Below are positions 26,501 to 35,200 of a stretch of 64,000 bases of DNA, piece by piece. Location of the stretch: contig NZ_NRSJ01000006.1 in NCBI RefSeq assembly GCF_016584085.1, positions 119,791-183,790 on the forward strand. Reading direction: 5' to 3'. The stretch is from Halochromatium glycolicum (GTDB lineage Bacteria > Pseudomonadota > Gammaproteobacteria > Chromatiales > Chromatiaceae). A program made the translations under genes and the position numbers. Within the stretch, counting starts at the first letter, position 1. Every line of letters starts with the position of its first letter. The notes under the pieces were generated by a model, which did no database searches, was not told the origin of the DNA, and worked only from the letters and a program-made list of their open reading frames with translations.

Positions 26501-29194
26501 CAGCTGCTCGAGGGGCAGCAGGTGCAGTCGCTGCTGTTGGCGCCGGTCCGGCTCGAGGACGAGCTGTCCGGGTTCGTCGGCATCGAGGCCACCCGGGAGC
26601 CGCGCCAGTGGAGCACCGTCGAGACCCACTTCCTGCAGCTGTTCGCGAACATCTTTGCCGCCAGTGAGCAACGCTCGCGGTCGATCGCGGCCCTGAAGCA
26701 GAGCAACGACCGCTACGACGCCCTCGCGCGCCAGAGCCGAACGATCGCTTGGGAGCTCGATACCCACGGCCGCTTCACCTATATCAGTGATGTCTGCAGC
26801 TCGGTGATCGGTCTCCCGCCCGACGCGATCCTGGGGCGCCACTACACCAGCCTGATCGTCGAGCAGGAGCAGCCGGGCCGGACGGCCCGTGCTGCCGATG
26901 TGCTGGCCGAGCACCAGCCCTTCCAGGACTTCGTGGCCCCCTATCGGTCCAGTACCGGTGAGCTGGTCTGGCTCTCGACCGACGGCGCCCCGATCCTCTC
27001 ACCGAGCGGCCAGTTCATCGGCTATCGCGGCATCACCAAGGACGTGACCGATCGGCAATTGACCCTCAAGCGCCTTGCCCGCAGCGAGGCCCGAATGAGC
27101 GCGATCTTCAACAACGCCCCCATCGGCATCGCGCTGATCGGACATGATCGGCGCCCGCTGATGGTCAACCGGGCGATGGTGAAGCTCCTCGGACGCAGTG
27201 CCGATACCCTGGTCCGGATGCGTTTCGAGGAGTTCACCCACCCCAACGATCAGCAGGCCGACATCCAGGCGTTCGACGAACTGCTCGCGGGCCAGCGCGC
27301 CGCCTATCGGCTGACCAAGCGCTACCTGCGCGCGGATGGGGAGGTGATCTGGTGTGATCTCAGGGTCTCGCTGCTGCCCGAAACGCCTGGCGGCAAGGCC
27401 ATTCCGCTCGCGATGATCGAGAACACCACCGAGCTGCACGCGGCGCTCGAGCGCCAGCGGGCCGCCGAACAGGAGCTGGTCGAATACTCGGGGCAGCTCG
27501 AATCGCTGATCGACCTGGTCAATGCCTCGCAGACCTATGCCGAACAGGTGCAGGCGCTGCTGCATCTCGCGCGCCGCGCCCTCTCCGCCGATGCCAGCGC
27601 AATCGGCTTGTTGGGGCACGACAGCGAGCCCGAGTCGCGCTATCGGCTCCTGTTCGCCGTTCGCGCTGACGGCAACAGCTCGGGCCCGGCCGAGGGTCCC
27701 CTGCCGGATGTCCTACTCACCGAGGCCGAAGACCAGCCCGGCAGCCCGGTCATCGTCTCGAGCCCGCAGGAGGACCGCCCCGAGCCGAGTACCGAGACGC
27801 GGGTGACCACCATCGGGCTGATGCTCGAGAACACGACGCCGGACCGCGTGCATGAGCGGCTCCTGCTGACGCTGCAACAAAGCGGTGCGAAGCCGGCCCG
27901 GACCCTCGAGGTCGCCCAGCGCCAGCTCCTGCGCCTGGTCGCCCAGCGCATCGCCGCGGTCCGCTACCAGCATCAACTGCAGCAGAACCTGGTGCAGCTG
28001 CGCGAGCGCGAGACGATCGGCCATCTCGCCAGCGGCGTCGCCCACGACTTCAACAATCTGCTCGGCGTCATCGATGCCAATCTCTTCTTCGTTGCCGAGG
28101 GTTTCAGTGACACCCTCTGCAAGGACCCGGAGGTCGAGCAGGTCCTCGTCGAGACCCGCAGCGCGTTGAACCAGGCCAAGGTCATCACCTCCGGGATGCT
28201 GACGATGAGCCGATCCGGGGCTGCCCCGCTGGAGCTGACCGACCTGGCCGCGTTGATCGGGGAGCTGCAAGGCATCCTGAAGCAGGTCCTCCCGCCCAGA
28301 ATCGACCTCGATGTCAGGGTTCCGGGGGAGCCGCGCGCCTTCACCAATCGCTCGTTCCTGCAATCGGCCCTGCTCAACCTGGCGCTCAACGCCCGCGACG
28401 CAATCCGCGAAGAGGGGCAGCTGACCCTCACCACCGAGCTCGTCCACTGGACCGGCACCGGGCCGCTGACCGTCGGCAAGCTGCCGCCGGTCGACTGTAT
28501 CGAGGTCCGGGTGACCGACAACGGCAGCGGCATCCCGGCAAGGCTGCTCGGCCAGATCTTCGAGCCGCTGTTCTCGACCAAGGCGAAGAACCGCGGCCAC
28601 GGTCTCGGGCTCTTCATGGTCCGCGAGTTCATCACCCGGACCCAAGCCGGGCTGATCGTCGAATCCGAGCCCGGCGAAGGGAGCTGCTTCCGCATCCTGC
28701 TGCCGACCCAGGTCCCGAAACCGCGTCAGGGGTCGACATCACCGGCGCCCGAGCAGATGCCGGCCCCGCCGGCGGCGGGCACGGACGCGCGTCTGAACCA
28801 GCGTATCCTGCTCGTCGAGGACGATCGGCGGGTCCGCGACGCCCTCACGCGACTGCTGAAGACCGGGGGGCTTACGGTCGAGACCGCGGATCACGGGCAG
28901 GATGCGCTGCAGCGGCTGGCGACGATGGAGCAGCCGGTCGACCTGGTCCTGTCCGATATCGCGATGCCGGCAATGGATGGGCTCGATCTCTATGCCTGCC
29001 TCACCGAGCAGTACCCGGACCTGCCGGTCATCCTGATGACCGGTCAGCAGACCCACTGGGAGCCACCGGTGAGCAGCCGCGGCGAGCCCGCGATGATCCT
29101 GCGCAAGCCGATCGAGCTCGAGACGCTGCAGGCCGCGATACGTGAGAAGACCGCCTCGGCGCGGGAGACCGCCTCGGCGCGGGGCTCGAGCTGA
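23528..29194 (+). CDS. Giant LOV/PAS/GAF hybrid histidine kinase
   Basis: An 1888-residue membrane kinase. Residues 1-200 hold several membrane helices, then come an extracytoplasmic part (about 215-350), a helix (353-380), HAMP and GAF-like regions. A LOV domain (about 635-755) has GRNCRFLQ, with photoactive Cys671, plus NYRKDG and FWN flavin contacts. PAS, GAF, PAS, PAS and GAF-like domains follow. HisKA has His1506 in GVAHDFNNLL; then HATPase (1600-1720) and a C-terminal receiver (Asp1810). A blue-light response through flavin-cysteinyl adduct is predicted. The apparent start is TTG at 23528, so the N-terminus is uncertain. A paralogue is at 32258-37510. Confidence 0.88.
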   Translation: MHQLSQPDDIPSGIAPLQSQLRSPRQRLLLLLVLASLAVLGYTVEIPLLFGVNIVLGSIAALLALMWLGPMTGLGIAAIGSSATWLFWGQPEAILPFVAELAVIGWLRHRARRRDPRPPPLAVLAALYWLVIGIPLVLVINGFVLGLDWPAAWLLSIKHALNGILNAAIAGLITLTVAGLRHGRHNITFGRILFNVLVLALLVPTLLFAGWQDRIIKQQLETEYALRAKLAGTSLIQALAERIRTDGIGEAERERALTGLDQTLRAQLPANWAPRLRLTAPTGSEAEGIGSRLTRTTEVDGLFVTRPAQPGPAPLRSWRQAVYQIRLPLPSLPNGEQTLTLSFSADPLIDELRRHTLVVLAVLLGLTLLGLAIAAQLSSWLTKPIRQLVQATQQLPTAIAGSHIPPRLPPMSVRETDELAKNMTGMAESLCASFEQLEQEKRRQGQQQAIAELQARLLSVLIAQETDEAAFADALCDEVKDLLPGYGCLLVRQTANEGLKPLGAAARQAEQADQADQARISLLSLLEQPGLVQSCREALRNGALQPLTLDAADLGTPGSAGRTPGFGLVLPIANDTAVLIAVEQHPGADGEPDRAFARQALEAAAGLAGVAFEALQLRHRHQVLIEALSQAQTGVVITERTDGGDDLISYVNSGFTAMTGYQPDEAIGRNCRFLQAEDRFQEARVELGTATQQGDACSVILRNYRKDGSLFWNSLHISPMRDRNGELTHYIAVQQDITEAIETLEQLRVSEAQLRDAEARYRLMIENVGDLIVRMDTDGRFEFVSPSYCQTFGKTEDELLGSAFMPQVHPDDRAATAAAMEALRSPPYRCTIEQRAQTIHGWRWFQWSNTAVLDDCAEIVGVIGVGRDITERKQAELALAEREVMVSELLALATGFVRVSDETLDATIDQALARVGQFVHADRAYLFRLDPEAVTVTNSHEWTAEGIDPMLERNLEVPVADLPMMMKALAAGEPLSIEQVAELDDDWATERQLLEGQQVQSLLLAPVRLEDELSGFVGIEATREPRQWSTVETHFLQLFANIFAASEQRSRSIAALKQSNDRYDALARQSRTIAWELDTHGRFTYISDVCSSVIGLPPDAILGRHYTSLIVEQEQPGRTARAADVLAEHQPFQDFVAPYRSSTGELVWLSTDGAPILSPSGQFIGYRGITKDVTDRQLTLKRLARSEARMSAIFNNAPIGIALIGHDRRPLMVNRAMVKLLGRSADTLVRMRFEEFTHPNDQQADIQAFDELLAGQRAAYRLTKRYLRADGEVIWCDLRVSLLPETPGGKAIPLAMIENTTELHAALERQRAAEQELVEYSGQLESLIDLVNASQTYAEQVQALLHLARRALSADASAIGLLGHDSEPESRYRLLFAVRADGNSSGPAEGPLPDVLLTEAEDQPGSPVIVSSPQEDRPEPSTETRVTTIGLMLENTTPDRVHERLLLTLQQSGAKPARTLEVAQRQLLRLVAQRIAAVRYQHQLQQNLVQLRERETIGHLASGVAHDFNNLLGVIDANLFFVAEGFSDTLCKDPEVEQVLVETRSALNQAKVITSGMLTMSRSGAAPLELTDLAALIGELQGILKQVLPPRIDLDVRVPGEPRAFTNRSFLQSALLNLALNARDAIREEGQLTLTTELVHWTGTGPLTVGKLPPVDCIEVRVTDNGSGIPARLLGQIFEPLFSTKAKNRGHGLGLFMVREFITRTQAGLIVESEPGEGSCFRILLPTQVPKPRQGSTSPAPEQMPAPPAAGTDARLNQRILLVEDDRRVRDALTRLLKTGGLTVETADHGQDALQRLATMEQPVDLVLSDIAMPAMDGLDLYACLTEQYPDLPVILMTGQQTHWEPPVSSRGEPAMILRKPIELETLQAAIREKTASARETASARGSS

Positions 29195-29251
29195 GCCTGC
29201 CAACGCCGGCCACCACCGATCATGATCCCAAACTTTCGACTCGGTCACGTC

Positions 29252-29297
29252 TTAACAACTCTTTACAACCGGCCTAGGCTGACGGGGTCTAGGCTAT
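29252..29297 (+). promoter_or_regulatory. Shared activator box and promoter, site B (REC-EAL gene)
   Basis: TTAACAACTCTTTACAACC (29252-29270) followed by TAGGCTAT at 29290-29297, 38 bases from the start of the box. It matches sites A and C in both elements. The regulated gene starts about 185 bases downstream; the leader between holds no other clear feature. Confidence 0.7.
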
Positions 29298-29480
29298 CCG
29301 ATAGTCCATGACGACCATCCGCTCCGACGCCCTGAACTCGAGCCCGCTGCCAGGAAGCGCTCGCCGAGGCGGTGTCGGCCGACGCTCTGGCTCGGGCGCA
29401 CGGGTTCCGGCGCACGGGTTCCGGCGCGGGGGCCCGGCGATCGAGCGGAGGGTCGATAGCAACTGCTATAGAGTAATACA

Positions 29481-30734
29481 ATGCTTCTCAGCTGCTTAGA
29501 CGATGATCCACGTATGGAGCGCACCCTGCGGCGCTTTGCCGGCGCCTTGGGTCATGAGGTCCGCTTCCAGACCAGCAGCGATGCGCTGCGGGCCGACCTG
29601 AGTCACAACCAGCCCGATCTGATCGTGCTCGATCTCAGCCTCGGCGCTGAAACCGGCCTCGACATTCTGGAATGGCTCGTCGAGCATCACCCGCAGATCC
29701 CGATCGTGTTCCTATCCGGCCAGGGTGACGAACTGCTGGACACCGCGCGCCGCATCGCGCAGGGGAATGGACTGACCGTCTCCGGCACCGTCAACAAGGC
29801 CAATATGGTGCGCGAGCTGCCCGACGTCCTGGCGCGGCGCAGCATGCCCGAACCCTCGAAGAAGGCACCACCGCCGCCGAAGGCCGAGGCCCCGCTCGAT
29901 GTCGATGAGCTGCGCGCCCACCTGGCCGCGGGCCGCATTGAGCCCTACTTTCAGCCCATCGTCTCGGCGCGCACCCTGAAGCCGGTGGGCGCCGAGGTCC
30001 TGTCCCGGTTACGATTGCCTGACGGCACCATCCTCGGCGCCGGTGCGTTCATCCCGCTCGCGGAGCGCTCCGGCCTGATCATGGAGGTGACCCGCGTGCT
30101 CAGCGAGCGCTTGATCCAGCTCGCGCCTCAGTTGAGGCCGCTCGGGTTCGACTTCCTCTCGGTCAACCTCTCGGCTGCGAACGTGCAGGGCGAGGACGTG
30201 GCGGTGCTGATCAAACGGCTGGTCGATGCGTTCTCCGGCGGGACCCGGATCGTGATCGAGCTGACCGAGACCGCGATGCTCTCGGACCTGCAGCAGATGC
30301 GCGCGCTGACCAGCCATCTCCGGCTTGGCGGTGCCTCGCTGTCGATCGATGACTTCGGCGTCGGCTATTCGAGTATTCGCGCCCTCGCCGAGCTGCCCTA
30401 TGACGCCCTCAAGATCGATCTCTCCTTCGTCGCCGAGATGTTCGACTCCGAAAAGGCGGCCAATCTGGTCGACTCCATGCTGCGGATGGGGCACAGCCTG
30501 AGCCTGGACGTCGTCGCCGAGGGCGTCGAGACCGAGGCCCAGCGGGATCGGCTGATCGCGATGGGTGTCGACCGGCTGCAGGGATACCTGTTCGGCCGCC
30601 CGATGCCGATCGATCAGCTCGTCTGCTCATCCGATCAACCGGATCAGCCCGCTGCCCGCGCGGGGTCTGAGCCGGGCTATCTGCGAGGCGCAAGGCCGAA
30701 TCCCATGGCCGACTCCCCGGCCGGGCCGCACTAG
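29481..30734 (+). CDS. Response regulator c-di-GMP phosphodiesterase (REC-EAL)
   Basis: A 417-residue protein. The receiver covers residues 3-120, with Asp51 in VLDLSLG. A Lys/Pro-rich linker (about 125-140) precedes an EAL domain (about 145-385). The EAL signature reads EVL, while DDFGVGYSS, KIDLSFV and the late EGVE glutamate are kept, so hydrolysis of c-di-GMP remains plausible. It is preceded by the shared activator box and follows the first LOV kinase. Either LOV kinase could phosphorylate it, especially the second, which lacks a receiver. The last 35 residues are disordered. Confidence 0.87.
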   Translation: MLLSCLDDDPRMERTLRRFAGALGHEVRFQTSSDALRADLSHNQPDLIVLDLSLGAETGLDILEWLVEHHPQIPIVFLSGQGDELLDTARRIAQGNGLTVSGTVNKANMVRELPDVLARRSMPEPSKKAPPPPKAEAPLDVDELRAHLAAGRIEPYFQPIVSARTLKPVGAEVLSRLRLPDGTILGAGAFIPLAERSGLIMEVTRVLSERLIQLAPQLRPLGFDFLSVNLSAANVQGEDVAVLIKRLVDAFSGGTRIVIELTETAMLSDLQQMRALTSHLRLGGASLSIDDFGVGYSSIRALAELPYDALKIDLSFVAEMFDSEKAANLVDSMLRMGHSLSLDVVAEGVETEAQRDRLIAMGVDRLQGYLFGRPMPIDQLVCSSDQPDQPAARAGSEPGYLRGARPNPMADSPAGPH

Positions 30735-30755
30735 ACCAAGACGCCGCCGCTCGGG

Positions 30756-30800
30756 TTAACAAGTCTTTACCAACCTCTTAACCGAACTCGATTAGTCTAT
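30756..30800 (+). promoter_or_regulatory. Shared activator box and promoter, site C (cheB)
   Basis: TTAACAAGTCTTTACCAA (30756-30773) is followed by TAGTCTAT at 30793-30800, 37 bases from the start of the box. The first 18 bases are identical to site A. An extra TCTTAAC (30776-30782) may be a third half-site. Confidence 0.72.
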
Positions 30801-30874
30801 TCGCCATCGGATCGCCGAACGGCGTCGGAATGGCGTCAGACCAATCGATTGAACAGGTTTCGAGGAGAGCGACG

Positions 30875-32026
30875 GTGTCGAACAGTCCCAAGATAAAGGT
30901 CCTCTGCATCGATGACTCGGCCACGGTCCGCGAGCTGCTCGGCCGAATCATCCAGGCCCAGCCCGATATGGAGCTCGTCGCGTCCGCCGCGAACCCGATC
31001 GAGGGGAGAGAGTTGATCAAGCGCCACGACCCCGATGTGCTGACCCTGGATATCCAGATGCCGCGCATGGACGGCCTGGAGTTTCTCGATCGGCTGATGC
31101 GCCTGCGGCCGATGCCGGTCGTGATGATCTCATCCTCGACGCAGCCGGATTCGAAGGAGACCCGCCGTGCCTTCGAGCTCGGCGCGCGCGACGTCATCGC
31201 CAAGCCCAAGCTCGGACTGCGCGACGGCCTGCAGCGCAGCGGGGCCGAGATCGCCGAGCGCATCCGGACCGCGGCGCGCTCGCAAGCACGCTCTCAGCCA
31301 CTGCTGCCAAGACCACGTCCGAAGGCCGAGCCAATCCAGCTCCCGGCACCGAGCGTGGCATGCCGCGACCACCTGATCGTGATCGGCGCCTCGACCGGCG
31401 GGACCGAGGCCATCCACGCGATCCTCAGCCGTCTGCCCAGTTCGGCACCGCCGGTACTGATCGCACAGCACATGCCCGCCGGGTTCACCCGGTCGTTCGC
31501 GGCGCGGCTCAACGCCAGCTCCAGGCTCAGCGTCCGGGAGGCACAGGATGGCGAGCCCTTGCTGGCCGGGCATGCCTATCTCGCCCCGGGCGATCGGCAC
31601 CTGATGTTGGGCTGCAGCGACCGCGGCTATCGGATACAACTCGATGCCGGCCCGGAGGTGAATCGCCATCGCCCATCGGTGGACGTCCTGTTCCGCTCGG
31701 CCGCCCAGCGTGCGGGCAGCAACGCGACGGGCGTGCTGCTGACCGGCATGGGTAAGGACGGTGCGGCCGGGATGCTGGCGCTTCGCGACGAAGGCGCGAC
31801 GACCATCGCTCAGGACGAGGCCAGCTCGATGATCTTCGGGATGCCGCGCGAGGCGATCGCGTTGGGCGCCGCCACCGAGGTGCTCGGCTTGGACGCGATC
31901 CCGGCGCGACTGACCGCCAGCCCGGCTGCAACGCGCCCGCCGCAACCCGGCTGGCAGCGCCCGGCAGCGGCGATCCGGGGCCGTTACCCGGGCGAGCCGC
32001 GGCGCTGCGCCCAGTGCCCACCCTGA
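30875..32026 (+). CDS. cheB: Chemotaxis methylesterase/deamidase CheB
   Basis: A 383-residue protein with an N-terminal receiver (Asp59 in TLDIQMPRMDG) and a C-terminal methylesterase domain. The catalytic triad is Ser173 (GASTGG), His199 (AQHMP) and Asp295 (GMGKDGAAG). It removes methyl groups from, or deamidates, chemoreceptors when phosphorylated. The GTG at 30875 has a strong GAGGAGAG upstream and is preferred over ATG at 30830. No cheR, cheA or cheW lies in the window, so it may serve a larger chemosensory system. Its likely client is the receptor at 21156-23438, which ends in a tether pentapeptide. Confidence 0.93.
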   Translation: MSNSPKIKVLCIDDSATVRELLGRIIQAQPDMELVASAANPIEGRELIKRHDPDVLTLDIQMPRMDGLEFLDRLMRLRPMPVVMISSSTQPDSKETRRAFELGARDVIAKPKLGLRDGLQRSGAEIAERIRTAARSQARSQPLLPRPRPKAEPIQLPAPSVACRDHLIVIGASTGGTEAIHAILSRLPSSAPPVLIAQHMPAGFTRSFAARLNASSRLSVREAQDGEPLLAGHAYLAPGDRHLMLGCSDRGYRIQLDAGPEVNRHRPSVDVLFRSAAQRAGSNATGVLLTGMGKDGAAGMLALRDEGATTIAQDEASSMIFGMPREAIALGAATEVLGLDAIPARLTASPAATRPPQPGWQRPAAAIRGRYPGEPRRCAQCPP

Positions 32027-32257
32027 GACCAGCTCATCAAGACGGAGGGGTCGATTGCCGGTTCGTTTGACGGCCCAATATGCCGCAGCGGCCAGCCGAG
32101 ACCGGGACGACCGGGCTGGCCGCGACGGCTTGCGATTCGCGTCCGACAGCATCACCATTGGCTTCGCCCGCAGACTGGAGGCATTGTTGCCTTCGGCCGC
32201 ACTGGAAGCCAACGACTGACTGCTGCCTGATCTGCCTGAGCCCTAGGACGCGCCCTG

Positions 32258-35200
32258 ATGAGTCGACCCGCTCGCACGCTGATGTCTCGCGTGCGCTGGA
32301 AGCCGCAGCCGATCCCCGAGATTCTCCGCTTTCTGTCCCTGCTGCTGCTGTTGGCGACCCTGGCCGCCGCCGGCAGCTACTTCGAACTCCCGCTGTTCTT
32401 CGGCCTGCGCTTCTCGTTCGGCCTGGTTGCGGTCTTGCTGGCGCTGGTCTGGCTCGGGCTACCGGCGGCGCTCGTCGTTGCCGCGGTGCAGTGCAGCACG
32501 ACATGGCTGCTCTATGGGCAGCCCATCAGCTTCCTGCTGGTCGGCAGCCTGACCCTCTTCGTCGGGGCACGGCTGGCCTGGGCGCGACGCCGCGGGCAGG
32601 GTCCGCCGAGCCTCGCGCTCAGCGTCAGCGCCTATTGGCTCCTGCTGGGCATCCCGCTGGCGCTCGCATACGCCCTCTCCTGGATCGCTGTCGAGCCTGG
32701 ACTCGCGGCGGCGGTCCTGATGCAGAAGGCCATCAACGACCTGGTCGCCGCGCTCCTCGCCGAACTCATCGTGCTTGCCGTCGGCAGCCTCCGGCGGCAT
32801 CAGGCCAGCCTGTCCAATCGTCATGTCTTGTTCGTGCTGCTCACCGCGGCAACGCTGCTTCCGGCCTTCAGCCTCGTGGTCCTCGGCGTCCGCGACCTCC
32901 AGGGCCAGCTCGAGGAGAGCCTGCGGCAGGAGCTGCGTCTCTATACCGCGCTCGCCGCCGAGACCCTGACAGCGGGAGGCAACCAACCAAACGGCCAAAC
33001 CAATGCCCAAGCCAATGGCCAAACCGGCGCGCCAGCGGCAGGCCAAGGACCCCGGCAAGGAAGCAGCCAGAGCAAGACCCTGGAGCAACGGTTGGAGACC
33101 TTGCTCACCGACAACCTGCCGGCCGCGGCGGACCCGAAGATTCGGCTCCTGCCGACAGCAAGCGCCGAGCTCGAGGCCCCGCCCGACGCGATCATCGCCC
33201 GTCGAGACGGGTTGCTATTGGTCAATGAACGCACCGCGCGGCCATCGACCTGTTCAGACTGGAACCAGATGCGCTATCGGCTGAGCGTGCCCCTGCCGCC
33301 GACGGCGGCCCAAGGCACCATCCAGGTCGACCTCAGCGCTCGGCTCATCAGGGCGCAGCTCTGCGCCTCCCTTCGGCTCTGGCTCGTCGCGCTGCTGTGC
33401 TGGACAGCGCTGGCCATCCTCACCGCGCACTGGCTGAGCCGCCGGCTCGCGGCGCCGCTGCAGACAGTGATCGGGCTCGCCGATCTGCTACCGGCCCTGG
33501 TCGATTCCGGCCGGCCCATGCCGCCGCCCCCCAAGAGCCCGCTCAAGGAGGAGGTCGATGCGGGCCGGGCGATGATCGCCCTAGGCAACCGCCTGCGAAC
33601 CACCTTCGGGGCGCTGGCGAGAGAACGGGATCTGCAGCAAGAGCAGCGCGCAATCGCCGCGCTCCAGGCCGAGACCCTGGGCGAGCTGATCGCCACCGAT
33701 GCCGATGGACGAGAGATCGCCGAGCGGCTCTGCCAACGCATCGCTGAGCTCGTGCCGACCCATCAATGCAGCCTGGTGCTTGCGAACGCGAGCGGCACCC
33801 TGGAGGTCTTGGCCGCGCCGGGCCTGGATGCGCAAGGCATCGCGCAGCGCAATGAGCGGCTCGCCGAGCGTCCCAACCATTGCCCCCAGGGGAACGTCGA
33901 CTGTGCCTATCACCAGGCCTTCGAATCGGCGGCATTCAGCGCCAATGCCTGGCAGGCACAGCGTCCCGACGCCCGGCGCCCAAGCCCCGACCCGGTGCCG
34001 AGCACCCCGAGCACCTGCTGGTGCCAGCCGGTGCGCGGCCAGGATGGCCGTGCCGTCGGCGTGCTCTCGCTCACCGGAGCGGAACCGGCCGTGCCGAGCC
34101 GCCTCGCGCGGGCGTTGCTGGAACACGGCGCCTCGCTGGCGGCGATCGCGCTGACCCATCTGCAACTGCGGCGCGATCATCAGATCCTGATGGAGGCGCT
34201 CTCACAGGCCGATACCGGGATCGTCGTCGCTGAGCACGCCCAAGGGGGCGATCACCCGGTGCGGTTCGTGAGCAAGGGCTTCGAGAGCCTGACCGGCTAT
34301 CGCGCCGAAGAGGCCCTGGGTCAGGACTGCCGGTTCCTGCAAGGCACCGATCGGGACCAGCCGGAGCGCGCGCTGATCCGCGAGGCCCTGGATGAGGGCC
34401 GTCCCTGCCAGGTGACGCTGCGTAACTACCGCAAGGACGGCAGTCTGTTCTGGAACGCCCTCAGCCTCACGCCGGTGACCGATTCCAACGGGGCGATCAC
34501 CCATTTCATCGGCGTGCAGCGCGACGACACCGAGCGTCAGCGCACGCTGGCGCGGCTCAGCGCCAACGAGGCGCAGCTGCGCGAGATCACCGACACCATC
34601 GAGGAGGTCTTCTGGGTCCAGGAGATCGGCAGCGACCGGCTGAGCTATATCAGCCCCGCCTTTGAGAGGGTCTGGGAACGCCCGGTCGAGACCATCCTCG
34701 CCGACAGCGAGGTCTGGCGTCGGAGCCTGCATCCCGAGGATCGGGAACGGATGCTCCACGCCCAGGCCGAGGTCCCCGCCGACGGCAGCCTCAAGTCACT
34801 CGAATACCGCATCCTGACCCCGGACGGACGACTCAAGTGGATCAGCGACCGCCGCTTCCTGGCCCGCGACGTACAGGGTCGTGCGCGCCGGGTGGTCGGT
34901 GTCGCCGCCGAGATCACCGAGCGCAAGCACTCCGAGCTCGCGCTCCGCGAGCAGCGCCAGCGCCTCGAGCAGATCATCGCCGGCACGCGCGTCGGCACCT
35001 GGGACTGGCGCATCGCCACCGACCGCGTTCACTGCAACGAGCGCTGGGCCGCGATGCTCGGCTACCGGCTGGAGGAGGTCGAGCCGATCACCAGGGCGAC
35101 TTGGCGCGCACTGGTCCATCCGGATGACCTAGAGGCTGCCGAACACCGGCTCGAGGCCCACTTCAACGATGAGCGGACGCTCTTCGAGTGTGAGTTTCGG

